Shown piece after piece: positions 14,702 to 21,408 of a DNA stretch of 21,408 nt. The stretch's first letter is position 1, and the number at the start of each line of letters is the position of its first letter. The position numbers and the translations under genes are program-made. The DNA lies in contig JAZRIF010000026.1 in the NCBI GenBank assembly GCA_045645165.1, positions 1-21,408 of the forward strand, given 5' to 3'. Origin of the DNA: CAMEON01 sp045645165. Its GTDB lineage: Bacteria > Bacillota > Clostridia > Oscillospirales > CAG-272. The notes under the pieces were generated by a model. It saw only the letters and a program-made list of their open reading frames with translations. It did no database searches and had not been told where the DNA came from.

Positions 14702-14723
14702 TTTTTCAAAAATTTTTGAAAAA
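14702..14723. promoter_or_regulatory. 22-bp A/T palindrome (UP-element-like) upstream of the Rrf2 promoter
   Basis: A perfect 22-bp palindrome of A5/T5 tracts lies 4 bp upstream of the -35 box at 14728. The phased A-tracts should bend DNA or act as an UP element for the RNA polymerase alpha subunit. A protein-binding site is also possible. Confidence 0.55.
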
Positions 14724-14727
14724 CCTA

Positions 14728-14756
14728 TTGACAAATTCGTCGACATAGTGTATAAT
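14728..14756 (+). promoter_or_regulatory. Sigma-A promoter of the Rrf2/rubrerythrin cluster
   Basis: TTGACA (14728-14733), 17-bp spacer, TATAAT (14751-14756), exact consensus. An inverted repeat ACACC-N5-GGTGT (14763-14777) covers the predicted start site and may be an operator for the Rrf2 protein. Confidence 0.9.
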
Positions 14757-14762
14757 TAAATC

Positions 14763-14777
14763 ACACCAAAACGGTGT
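14763..14777. promoter_or_regulatory. Start-site inverted repeat, candidate Rrf2 operator
   Basis: ACACC (14763-14767) and GGTGT (14773-14777) are inverted around 5 bp and lie at about +1 to +15 of the consensus promoter. Autoregulation is common for Rrf2-family genes. The short arms make this tentative. Confidence 0.4.
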
Positions 14778-14812
14778 CATTTGAAAATACCGAGCGAAAG
14801 GAAGGCACTGTT

Positions 14813-15265
14813 ATGAAGATCACACAGGAAGCGGATTACGCCCTGCGTATGATGTGCCTTCTGACCAAGGAGACCGCGGCAGGGAACATCCCCGTGGGCG
14901 CGGCGACGCTGGCCGAGGGTGTGGCCGTTCCCACACGGTTCGGGCTGAAGATTCTGCACAAGTTGTCGGAATCCGAGCTGGTGAAGACCAGCCGCGGCGC
15001 GACGGGGGGCTACAGCCTGAACGTCGATCCCGCGACCGTCACGGTCAGACGAGTGATCGAGGCCATTGACGGCCCCATCGAGATCAATCGATGCCTGTCC
15101 GAGGCTCACGCCTGCCTCAACAATCCCAACAAGGACTGTTGCCGCCTGCACCACGTCTTCGAGGAGCTGAATCACCACTTGACCGAGCGGCTGGATCGGC
15201 TGACGGTGGCCATGGTGGTGGACGACAGGATCGGGCTTTACGACTTGATCAGCGCTATACGGTAA
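14813..15265 (+). CDS. Rrf2-family transcriptional regulator with likely Fe-S cysteines
   Basis: This 150-residue regulator starts with the family-typical MKITQEADYALRMMCLL. The winged helix includes TLAEGVAVPTRFGLKILHKL (32-51) and the wing SRGATGGYSL (60-69). A Cys cluster follows at 94, 101, 109 and 110, in the region where IscR, NsrR and RirA carry Fe-S ligands, so cluster-based sensing is likely but not proved. AGGAAGG precedes ATG 14813 at 7-nt spacing. An in-frame GTG at 14774 lies at the end of the start-site repeat and adds a non-family tail, so it was rejected. The downstream rubrerythrin and rubredoxin suggest control of oxidant or iron-sulphur stress functions. Confidence 0.9.
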   Translation: MKITQEADYALRMMCLLTKETAAGNIPVGAATLAEGVAVPTRFGLKILHKLSESELVKTSRGATGGYSLNVDPATVTVRRVIEAIDGPIEINRCLSEAHACLNNPNKDCCRLHHVFEELNHHLTERLDRLTVAMVVDDRIGLYDLISAIR

Positions 15266-15286
15266 GAACTTCTTATGTACCCCTTC

Positions 15287-15299
15287 GAGTCAAAGACTC
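15287..15299. promoter_or_regulatory. Inverted repeat upstream of rubrerythrin
   Basis: GAGTC (15287-15291) and GACTC (15295-15299) flank a 3-bp centre. They are followed by an A/T-rich tract rather than a T-run, so a terminator is unlikely on either strand. It may be an operator or mRNA structure in the 78-bp gap between the Rrf2 and rubrerythrin genes. Confidence 0.35.
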
Positions 15300-15343
15300 A
15301 AAAAAATAAAATTTTAAATTTATAATTCAGGAGGAATTACAAC

Positions 15344-15892
15344 ATGAAAAAGTGGAGATGCAAGGTTTGCGGTGAGATCATCGAGAGCGAGAACTACCCC
15401 GAGCAGTGCCCCAGATGCAAGGTCAAGGGCGAGGACAAGTTTGAGGAAGTCAAGGAAGGCAAGCTGACCTGGGCTGCCGAGCACATCGTCGGCGTGGCTA
15501 AGGATGCTCCCGAGCACATCAAGGAAGGCCTGCGCGCCAACTTCGAGGGCGAGTGCTCTGAGGTTGGTATGTACCTGGCTATGTCCCGCGTTGCCGCCCG
15601 CGAGGGTTACCCCGAGATCGCCCTGTACTGGGAGAAGGCCGCCTTTGAGGAGGCTGAGCACGCCGCTAAGTTCGCAGAGCTGCTGGGTGAGTGCCTGACC
15701 GACTCCACCAAGAAGAACCTGGAGATGCGTGTCGCTGCCGAGAACGGCGCAACCGCAGGCAAGTTCGAGCTGGCTAAGGCCGCTAAGGAGCTGAACCTGG
15801 ATGCCATCCACGACACCGTCCACGAGATGGCTCGCGACGAGGCTCGCCACGGTAAGGCTTTCGCAGGTCTGCTGGAGAGATACTTCGGCTAA
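15344..15892 (+). CDS. Reverse rubrerythrin (N-terminal rubredoxin domain, diiron peroxidase)
   Basis: The protein has 182 residues. The order is reversed relative to classical rubrerythrin: a rubredoxin-like iron site comes first (Cys6-x2-Cys9 and Cys22-x2-Cys25). A ferritin-like four-helix diiron domain follows, with FEGE near 67-70, ExxH at 103-106 and ExxH at 166-169. By family it is a cytosolic NADH-linked peroxidase that reduces H2O2, as described for reverse rubrerythrins of Clostridium acetobutylicum. AGGAGG precedes ATG 15344 at 9-nt spacing. Codon use is strongly biased (CTG, AAG, GAG, GCT), suggesting high expression. It follows the Rrf2 gene by 78 bp and is probably controlled by that regulator. 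Confidence 0.93.
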   Translation: MKKWRCKVCGEIIESENYPEQCPRCKVKGEDKFEEVKEGKLTWAAEHIVGVAKDAPEHIKEGLRANFEGECSEVGMYLAMSRVAAREGYPEIALYWEKAAFEEAEHAAKFAELLGECLTDSTKKNLEMRVAAENGATAGKFELAKAAKELNLDAIHDTVHEMARDEARHGKAFAGLLERYFG

Positions 15893-15963
15893 TCGAAAAC
15901 CGAATAGGAAATGAAATCTTGAGCGCCAACGCCAAGCTTTCAGCACCATGAAAGGAGGATCTT

Positions 15964-16479
15964 ATGAAGATCATTCGACTCTCGTTCCTTCTGATGCTGA
16001 TTCTGACACTGACGCTGGTGATCGCCTCCTGCGACGTCTCGTTGCCCCGTGAGGTGGAGAACCAAATTGACAACAGCTTTGATAAGCTAGAGGATCGCAT
16101 CGAAAACGAACACAACCAAACCAAATCGAACAACCCCGAGCGGCTGATCCGCAGCGAGTCTCCCCGCGGGACGACGCAGACAGAACCGCCCGCGCAGGAA
16201 ACGCAGAGCGGCAGACCCAACCGCGAATCGGATAAGAAATCCGTCGGTGAGGTCGCGCTGACCTACGAGAACGCCGAGAGCATCGCCTTTGAGCATGCGG
16301 GCGTTGCGCCTACCGACGCGCTGTACCTGCGTACCGAGCTGGAGATGGACGATGGTATGCCCGTGTATGAGGTAGAGTTCTACGTGGATCTTGCAGACAG
16401 CGTAGAGCATCTGGAATACGAGTACACCATTCACGCCGATACCGGCGCGATCCTGGAGTTCGATATGGATCGCGATTGA
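15964..16479 (+). CDS. PepSY-domain lipoprotein
   Basis: The protein has 171 residues. A lipoprotein signal peptide ends in LVIASC (lipid-modified Cys23). An amphipathic, probably coiled segment follows (REVENQIDNSFDKLEDRIEN, 29-48), then a Ser/Thr/Pro/Gln-rich linker to about 90. The C-terminal part (about 97-171) is a PepSY domain: LTYENAESIAFEHAGVAP, then VYEVEFYVDL and YTIHADTGAILEFD. PepSY domains occur in membrane-anchored modulators of proteases or redox complexes. The partner here is unknown. AAAGGAGG precedes ATG 15964. It lies 71 nt after the rubrerythrin gene with no terminator between, so it may belong to the same transcript. Confidence 0.85.
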   Translation: MKIIRLSFLLMLILTLTLVIASCDVSLPREVENQIDNSFDKLEDRIENEHNQTKSNNPERLIRSESPRGTTQTEPPAQETQSGRPNRESDKKSVGEVALTYENAESIAFEHAGVAPTDALYLRTELEMDDGMPVYEVEFYVDLADSVEHLEYEYTIHADTGAILEFDMDRD

Positions 16480-16507
16480 TTGCGATTCACAAGACCCGTT
16501 TTATAAA
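16480..16507 (+). promoter_or_regulatory. Possible weak promoter of rubredoxin
   Basis: TTGCGA (16480-16485), 16-bp spacer, TATAAA (16502-16507), directly after the lipoprotein stop. It is weaker than the other promoters here, and rubredoxin could simply be co-transcribed. Confidence 0.3.
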
Positions 16508-16530
16508 ATCAACACAAGGAGGAGATTCCC

Positions 16531-16686
16531 ATGAAATACGTTTGCCCTTGCGGTTACGAATATGACCCCGCCGTCGGTGATCCCGACAACGGCATCGAGC
16601 CCGGCACCGCCTTTGAGGATCTGCCCGAGGATTTTGCCTGCCCTGTTTGCGGGTTGGACAAGGACGCTTTTGAGAAGGAAGAGTAA
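16531..16686 (+). CDS. Rubredoxin with shortened first iron-binding loop
   Basis: This 51-residue protein is a complete rubredoxin: a small cytosolic one-electron carrier with a single Fe held by four Cys. The body is typical (GDPDNGIEPGTAFEDLPEDF), and the second site is Cys37-x2-Cys40 in CPVCG. The first site reads Cys5-Pro-Cys7-Gly, one residue shorter than the usual CxxCG. AAGGAGG precedes ATG 16531. It closes the Rrf2, rubrerythrin and lipoprotein cluster and may reduce rubrerythrin or related peroxide- or oxygen-detoxifying enzymes. The shortened loop could alter iron geometry or potential (inference). Confidence 0.92.
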   Translation: MKYVCPCGYEYDPAVGDPDNGIEPGTAFEDLPEDFACPVCGLDKDAFEKEE

Positions 16687-16740
16687 GCCTTCTCGCGCAA
16701 GACTATCTGTTTTCTATCTTCTTTTTCCTTTCAAAAATGG

Positions 16741-16772
16741 GGAGCCCGCCGTGAGACGGGCTCCCTGTTTGT
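16741..16772. terminator. Bidirectional terminator between rubredoxin and the surface protein
   Basis: GGAGCCCG (16741-16748) pairs with CGGGCTCC (16757-16764) around an 8-nt loop. CTGTTTGTGTTT follows on the plus strand, and a T5 run lies about 2 nt beyond the stem on the minus strand. It sits between the convergent rubredoxin gene and the stop of the giant minus-strand gene. Confidence 0.82.
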
Positions 16773-16782
16773 GTTTGAGAGA

Positions 16783-19700
16783 TTATTCGAAGAGCTTAGG
16801 GTACTTGCCGTTTGCAAAGTCAAGGTCGGAGAAATCCCAAACCTCGCTGTCCCAACCGAGGGTATCGGTATAGAAGGCGATGCTATTGAACTGATCGGCG
16901 GGAGAGAGCGTGCCGGATTCGCAGATCGCTCCGCTGTTGCCGTCCATTTCTACAATCTGTCCCTCGTAACGGTAGATACTCTGAACCACTCCGTTTTCGG
17001 AGATGAGTGCTGCCAAGCCGCCGGCATAGGTCAGCAACCCGCCCTTGGCATAGACATTGCCCGTTGCATAGCAGTTTGCAAGGAGACTGGTGTGATTGGC
17101 AACGAATCCGCCGCCGAATCCACCCGCGAGGCCGCCTGCATAAGCAGATTTATAGCTGGTCGCGTGTACGGAACCTGTGGCGTAGCAGTCGCTGAGTTCA
17201 GCAAGGGTAAAGCTTCCGACCAGTCCACCGGCACTGGCGATGCCGGCAAAGGGAGCGGATTCACCCGCATCATTCACGGTGATTTGAATATCGACGTCGG
17301 CGTAACAGTTTTTGATGGTGCCGGTAGCGGCGAAGCCGTATCCCAAAGCAGGACCCGCGCCTCCTACAAGACCGCCCGCATAGATTTCGGAATAGTTGGA
17401 GGCGATGATGCTACCCGACGCGTAACAGTTGGCAATGGTTCCGTTTTCGGAGTATCCTACAAGACCGCCGACATTCAGTTCTTCCGACAGATTGATTCGA
17501 ATTTCAAAATTCGTGACTCCAAGATTCTTAATGGATGCGCCGGCAATATGTCCGAACAAGCCGATATCAACGCCGTAGCCACCATCGGTTGCATACTTAG
17601 CGTACGTGATCTTGAAATTGGAAATCTCGTGACCGTTACCGTCAAAGCGGCCGCGGAAGGTGCGCTTGGTCGAGTACGTATACCAGTAGCAACCGATGGG
17701 CTCCCACTCGCGTCCGTCCAGATCGATGGAATTGGTGAGCTGATAATACTTGTAATAGTATTCGTTCTGACTGTCGGTATTGATGGCCTTTGCAAGGAAT
17801 GCCAGTTGTGCGCCCGTGGAGATCAGGTAGGGATCCTCTTCGGTGCCGCTGCCTCCTGCAAAGCCTGTGGCGATGGAGCCGTCCCAGACGTCCACGTTGG
17901 GTTCCTCGTCGTCGGGCTTTTCGTCGCCACCGATGTCACCGCCTCCGAGGGCGGGAATGATCTCCTGATGTACCAGAATCGTACCGCAAACCGAGCACCG
18001 GACACCTTCGGTCAGGCCGTCTTCGGTTTGGGTGGGTTCGAAACCGGGGATGCGTACCTCGGTGTGTCCCGTGGCGGGAATCACCGTGTGGTCGGTAAGA
18101 ATTTTGTCGCAAACCGAGCAGATCACGCGGTCGGTAAAGCCAATTTCGGTACAGGTAGGAGCCCTTCCGGGGACATATACTTGATCGTGTCCCGTGGCGG
18201 GAATCAGCGTATGTTCAGCAAGAACCTTGTAACAGACCAGACAGATCACGCGATCGGTCTGACCATTCTGCGTACAGGTGGGAGCCATACCGGAGTATCT
18301 CTTTTCCGTATGACCCAAAGCAGGAATGATTTCCTGCTCGACGATCATTTCATCGCAAATCGAACACACCTTACCTTCGGTCAGGCCGGGCTCCGTACAA
18401 GTGGGATCTTCCTCATATAGGAGCCGTTCCATATGCCCATTAGCGGGAATGATTTCCTGTTCAACCAGGATTTCACCGCAGACAGAGCACTTTCCGCCGG
18501 CAGTCAGGCCTGTTTCTGTGCAGGTGGGATCCACACCGGGGATGATTACCTCGACGTGCGTGTGCACATCGTCTTCAATGACCTCATATATGAGCTTGGG
18601 ATACTTGCCGAGGGCGAAGTCCAGGTTCGTCAGATTCCATGCCGATACATCCCAACGGAGGGTATCGGTATAGAAGGCCACGTTGTTGAGCTGATCCAGG
18701 GTGCAGGTGGAGCCTTTAATATTCGAAACACCAAACGAACCATTGATCAGACAAGTTTGGTTTTCGTATCGGTAACAGCGTCGCATCGTTTCTGCTTCGA
18801 TTATTCCTGCAAATCCGCCGGCAAGGGTCGACGAACGAGGATGGCCTGCAGCGGACGCATCACCCGTTGCAAAGCAAGCTGTGATCTCATCGCAATAACT
18901 GTATCCCATGAAACCGCCGGCACGCGCAGAATCATAGAGGCTTGTAGCGGTCGCATTGCCTGTTGCATAGCAGTTCTGAATGGTTCCGTACGAGCCATAT
19001 CCCAAAAATCCGCCGGCATATACCGTAGCATACTGATTATAGGTTATGGCCTCTACAGATCCGGTTGCATAACAGGTGGCTACGTCACCAAAACTCGACC
19101 ATCCTATGAGTCCGCCTGCGAAGGTTGAGTCATCCGCGTTTGAGCTTGATTCCACACGGCCGGTAGCATAACTGTCTTGGATGGTACCTTTAGACAGCTG
19201 CCCAACAAGACCGGCAATGTAGATGGAATTGTATTGCGTCGAAGCCGTCACATCACACAGCGCATAGCAATGGGAGATGGTTCCTTGATTGAAAGATCCG
19301 ATAAGGCCACCGGTACAGACCGAAGAATCGGAATGGGCAATCACGTTGCCCTGCACAGAGCAATGTAAGATGTCCGTATTTTTGGCATATCCGATCAATC
19401 CACCAACCTGAAGAACGCTTGTATGTGTAACGGTTATCTCAAAGTCGGTTATGCTGAGATTTTCAATGATACCGTTTTCCACCTTGCCAAACAGTCCAAA
19501 GTAAATGGAATAGTTGTGCTGGGGGGCCGTGATCCGTAAATTGGATATGATATGCCCGTTTCCGTCGAAGTGGCCTTGGAAGATCCGACTTGTCGAGCTT
19601 GATCCGCTGCTGTTATAATAGCTTCCGATGGGCTGCCATTCCAGACCGTTCAAATCGATGGAACAGATAAGCTTATAGTACTTTTTGTAGTAGATATTAT

Positions 19701-21408
19701 CATTATTTCCATTGATTTCCTGAGCCAAAAATGCCAGTTGGGCACCCGAGGAAATCAGGTAAGGATCATTCGCGGTGCCGTTTCCTCCGGCGAAGCCCGT
19801 AGCGATGGAGCCGTCCCAGACGTCCACTTGGGGTGGCTCGTCGTTGCCGCTATCTTCGCCGCTGCCGAGGGCAGGAATGATCTCCTGAGGCACCAGGATC
19901 TCGCCGCAGGTAGAACATTCCACACCTTCGGTCAGGCCGTCTTCAGTTTGGGTGGGTTCGATGCCGGGAATGCGTACCTCACTGTGTCCCGTGGCGGGGA
20001 TGATTTGCTGCTCCTCTAATGTTTCTCCGCAAGAGGAGCAGATGATCCATTGGGTATAACCGTCCTCCGTACAGGTGGGAGCCATGCCGGGGAAAGTTTC
20101 CTGGGTGTGGATGTGAAGCTGGGGTCCCTTGGGGGGAACTGCCTCGTCACCCTGCGGCACGGTAGCGTTTTCTTTGGTGTTGCCGAATTTCAGAATGGTG
20201 GCGTCGCAGACACCATTCTGGACTCCGGAATGGAAGGTAACGCCGATGTAGAACTCGCCGTTGGGGTTCAGGTTGTTCAAATGGGCACTGATAATATCGG
20301 CCCCGGCGATCTTCGTTCCGCATACCAGAATCACGTACCCGGAATTGGTGTATCGAACCTCCAAAGTATAGATTCTGTCTCCGTTCTCATCAATTTGAGG
20401 CGTGATGACCTGTCCGTTATTCTGCATATAGCTGAAAGTCGTGCCAGATTTTACGCTGAAAAGGTGGGTCGTACGGATCAGACCGATCCAGCCCTGACCG
20501 TATTGGGTACTGCCGGGTGAAATGTTCTGGCTGTCCCAGATATGGAAGGAAATCCAATGATCAGCCCCAAAGCCGCCGTCGTAAGAGAAATCATCTACGC
20601 GAAGCTCCAGATACATGCCTTCTTTAATGTTGAAGGATTCTTTGGATTGAATCGTGCCGTAGGGGTGGTTATTGGTGAAATCCGCCGAGATCATGTGGAA
20701 TCCATCGGGCGTATATTCGTATCCGGGGGTGGGTTGCTCTCCATTACTCGTGGGGGACGAATAGGTCGTCCACTGATTGAAGTAGGTCTTGGGGGATGCA
20801 CAATATATGCAGAATCCGTTGGCATACTGATGCCCTGTGGCAGGAACAACATTCGGTTCCACCAGCACGGCATCGCAGACGGAGCAATGCTTGCCTTCGG
20901 TCAGACCTGTTTCGGTGCAGGTGGGTGCTACAGCGGGGTCGATGACTTCGGTGTGACCCAAGGCGGCGACAGTTTCCTGTGCCACCAGCACAGCATCACA
21001 GGCCGAGCAATGCTTGCCTTCGGTGAGGCCGGTTTCGGTACAGGTGGGGGCTACCGCGGGGTCGATGACTTCGGTGTGACCCAAGGCGGCGACGGTCTCC
21101 TGCGCCACCAGCAGAGCATTACAGACCGAGCAATGCTTGCCCTCGGTCAGGCCTGTTTCGGTACAGGTGGGGGCTACAGCAGAGTCAATGACTTCGGTGT
21201 GACCCAAGGCGGCGACGATTTCCTGTGCTACCAGCACAGCATCACAGACCGAGCAATGCTTGCCCTCGGTCAGACCGGTTTCGGTACAAGTGGGGGCTAC
21301 AGCGGGGTCGATTACTTCGGTGTGACCTGTTGCCTCTATGGTCTCCTCTTGAAGGGCTCCACAATACATGCAATCGCCGGTTCTGATACCTGTATCGGTA
21401 CAGGTGGG
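16783..21408 (-). CDS. Giant Cys-repeat/GLUG surface protein, 5' end outside the window
   Basis: At least 1,541 codons are open to the right edge, so the start and any signal peptide lie outside. The first ATG in the window (21369) is inside a repeat and is not a start. The order from the N-terminal side is: Cys repeats (21408-20785), a predicted beta-sandwich of about 200 residues (20784-20182), two Cys repeats (20109-19864), an acidic linker and GLUG module 1 (19827-18580), five Cys repeats (18558-17944), an acidic linker and GLUG module 2 (17895-16786). GLUG repeats (AGGLVG, then NCYATG) occur in bacterial adhesins and surface proteins. Neither LPXTG nor a C-terminal membrane anchor is present, and the chain ends in YPKLFE. 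An adhesin or cell-surface role is likely; the ligand is unknown. Confidence 0.88.
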   Translation of the reverse strand, partial: PTCTDTGIRTGDCMYCGALQEETIEATGHTEVIDPAVAPTCTETGLTEGKHCSVCDAVLVAQEIVAALGHTEVIDSAVAPTCTETGLTEGKHCSVCNALLVAQETVAALGHTEVIDPAVAPTCTETGLTEGKHCSACDAVLVAQETVAALGHTEVIDPAVAPTCTETGLTEGKHCSVCDAVLVEPNVVPATGHQYANGFCIYCASPKTYFNQWTTYSSPTSNGEQPTPGYEYTPDGFHMISADFTNNHPYGTIQSKESFNIKEGMYLELRVDDFSYDGGFGADHWISFHIWDSQNISPGSTQYGQGWIGLIRTTHLFSVKSGTTFSYMQNNGQVITPQIDENGDRIYTLEVRYTNSGYVILVCGTKIAGADIISAHLNNLNPNGEFYIGVTFHSGVQNGVCDATILKFGNTKENATVPQGDEAVPPKGPQLHIHTQETFPGMAPTCTEDGYTQWIICSSCGETLEEQQIIPATGHSEVRIPGIEPTQTEDGLTEGVECSTCGEILVPQEIIPALGSGEDSGNDEPPQVDVWDGSIATGFAGGNGTANDPYLISSGAQLAFLAQEINGNNDNIYYKKYYKLICSIDLNGLEWQPIGSYYNSSGSSSTSRIFQGHFDGNGHIISNLRITAPQHNYSIYFGLFGKVENGIIENLSITDFEITVTHTSVLQVGGLIGYAKNTDILHCSVQGNVIAHSDSSVCTGGLIGSFNQGTISHCYALCDVTASTQYNSIYIAGLVGQLSKGTIQDSYATGRVESSSNADDSTFAGGLIGWSSFGDVATCYATGSVEAITYNQYATVYAGGFLGYGSYGTIQNCYATGNATATSLYDSARAGGFMGYSYCDEITACFATGDASAAGHPRSSTLAGGFAGIIEAETMRRCYRYENQTCLINGSFGVSNIKGSTCTLDQLNNVAFYTDTLRWDVSAWNLTNLDFALGKYPKLIYEVIEDDVHTHVEVIIPGVDPTCTETGLTAGGKCSVCGEILVEQEIIPANGHMERLLYEEDPTCTEPGLTEGKVCSICDEMIVEQEIIPALGHTEKRYSGMAPTCTQNGQTDRVICLVCYKVLAEHTLIPATGHDQVYVPGRAPTCTEIGFTDRVICSVCDKILTDHTVIPATGHTEVRIPGFEPTQTEDGLTEGVRCSVCGTILVHQEIIPALGGGDIGGDEKPDDEEPNVDVWDGSIATGFAGGSGTEEDPYLISTGAQLAFLAKAINTDSQNEYYYKYYQLTNSIDLDGREWEPIGCYWYTYSTKRTFRGRFDGNGHEISNFKITYAKYATDGGYGVDIGLFGHIAGASIKNLGVTNFEIRINLSEELNVGGLVGYSENGTIANCYASGSIIASNYSEIYAGGLVGGAGPALGYGFAATGTIKNCYADVDIQITVNDAGESAPFAGIASAGGLVGSFTLAELSDCYATGSVHATSYKSAYAGGLAGGFGGGFVANHTSLLANCYATGNVYAKGGLLTYAGGLAALISENGVVQSIYRYEGQIVEMDGNSGAICESGTLSPADQFNSIAFYTDTLGWDSEVWDFSDLDFANGKYPKLFE
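16786..17895 (-). repeat. GLUG module 2 (about five GLUG units, C-terminal)
   Basis: This is paralogous to module 1: it opens with VDVWDGSIATGFAGG, has FDGNGHEISNFKI, about five GLUG units (GGLVGYSENGTIANCYASG and others), and closes FYTDTLGWDSEVWD and YPKLFE. Two units carry longer, Gly-rich inserts (near GGAGPALGYGF and GGFGGGFVANH). Confidence 0.82.
17944..18558 (-). repeat. Five 123-bp Cys repeats between GLUG modules
   Basis: Five exact 41-residue copies start at 18558, 18435, 18312, 18189 and 18066. They are much more diverged from each other than the N-terminal array. The last copy again has PTQTEDG (first Cys to Gln) before the acidic linker into module 2. Confidence 0.9.
18580..19827 (-). 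repeat. GLUG module 1 (about seven GLUG units)
   Basis: The module opens with VDVWDGSIATGFAGG, an AQLAFLAQ helix-like stretch and FDGNGHIISNL. About seven GLUG units follow (GGLIGYAKNTDILHC, AGLVGQLSKGTIQDSYATG and so on), then the closing FYTDTLRWDVSAWN and YPKLIYE. It likely folds as a beta-helix or solenoid. Confidence 0.82.
19864..20109 (-). repeat. Pair of 123-bp Cys repeats before GLUG module 1
   Basis: Copies lie at 20109-19987 and 19986-19864, each 41 residues. The second copy reads PTQTEDGLTEG, with Gln in place of the first Cys. It leads into an acidic Gly/Ser linker and the VDVWDGS start of module 1. Confidence 0.88.
20833..21324 (-). repeat. Tandem array of four 123-bp (41-residue) Cys repeats
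   Basis: Four full in-frame copies span 21324-21202, 21201-21079, 21078-20956 and 20955-20833. Each begins HTEVID and carries C-x10-C-x2-C (PTC, then CSVC or CSAC) before the His that opens the next copy. Copies two and three differ at about a dozen of 123 bases, so expansion is recent or homogenised. Incomplete copies flank both ends (21408-21325 and 20832-20785). Confidence 0.9.

Noticed and set aside
15320..15949. 209-codon minus-strand frame opposite rubrerythrin
   Set aside because: It is Leu/Val/Ser-rich and explained by the strong codon bias of rubrerythrin. There is no ribosome site.
16771..18420. 549-codon plus-strand frame opposite the giant surface protein
   Set aside because: It lies antisense to clear GLUG and Cys repeats and begins within the terminator zone without a ribosome site. 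Its apparent repeats are shadows of the minus-strand repeats.
16783..21408. CRISPR-like array suggested by regular 123-bp periodicity
   Set aside because: The repeats are contiguous, in frame and code for 41-residue units, with no unique spacers.

Overview
This window looks like chromosome of a GC-moderate, spore-forming, anaerobic gut-type member of the class Clostridia. The grounds are a SpoIVB-like sporulation protease, a reverse rubrerythrin with a rubredoxin and an Rrf2 regulator, strong AGGAGG-type ribosome sites, near-perfect sigma-A promoters, and a very large surface protein of the Cys-repeat plus GLUG type common in Clostridia. I cannot name the genus. No tRNA, rRNA, CRISPR array or insertion sequence was recognised, and no gene-free stretch exceeds about 250 bases.

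Layout, 1-9.1 kb: a compound hairpin repeat at the left edge; an ArsB-like anion permease and a DUF2752 membrane protein (both minus); an ECF-type sigma factor with a long C-terminal extension (plus); an aroK-pdxK pair (minus); an AT-rich lipoprotein gene divergent from a small XRE regulator, with a three-copy CTTTAACA operator between them; a SpoIVB-like PDZ serine protease (minus); and an unassigned plus-strand protein with a nuclease-like sequence signature and a possible winged helix.

Layout, 9.1-14.7 kb: a HAD phosphatase with its own promoter, then a minus-strand operon read from 13.7 kb downward (YxjI/LURP-one-like protein, NatA-like ATPase, NatB-like permease, unknown membrane protein). 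Divergent from it is an alpha/beta hydrolase whose -35 element sits in a perfect 10-bp inverted repeat. The 7872-8116 gap between the protease and the unassigned protein shows only a 7-bp inverted repeat (GGGCATA/TATGCCC, 7912-7942) and no convincing promoter.

Layout, 14.7-16.8 kb: an oxidative-stress or Fe-S cluster on the plus strand: Rrf2 regulator, reverse rubrerythrin, PepSY lipoprotein and a 51-residue rubredoxin. These probably work together. The Rrf2 protein could sense Fe-S status or oxidants through its cysteines, the rubrerythrin would reduce peroxide, and the rubredoxin could deliver electrons.

16.8-21.4 kb is one minus-strand gene that runs off the right edge. It encodes over 1,500 residues of 41-residue Cys repeats, one predicted beta-sandwich and two paralogous GLUG modules.

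A feature shared across the window is that at least eight genes or operons have a recognisable sigma-A promoter with a spacer of exactly 17 bp, which fixes several starts downstream of the longest open frame.
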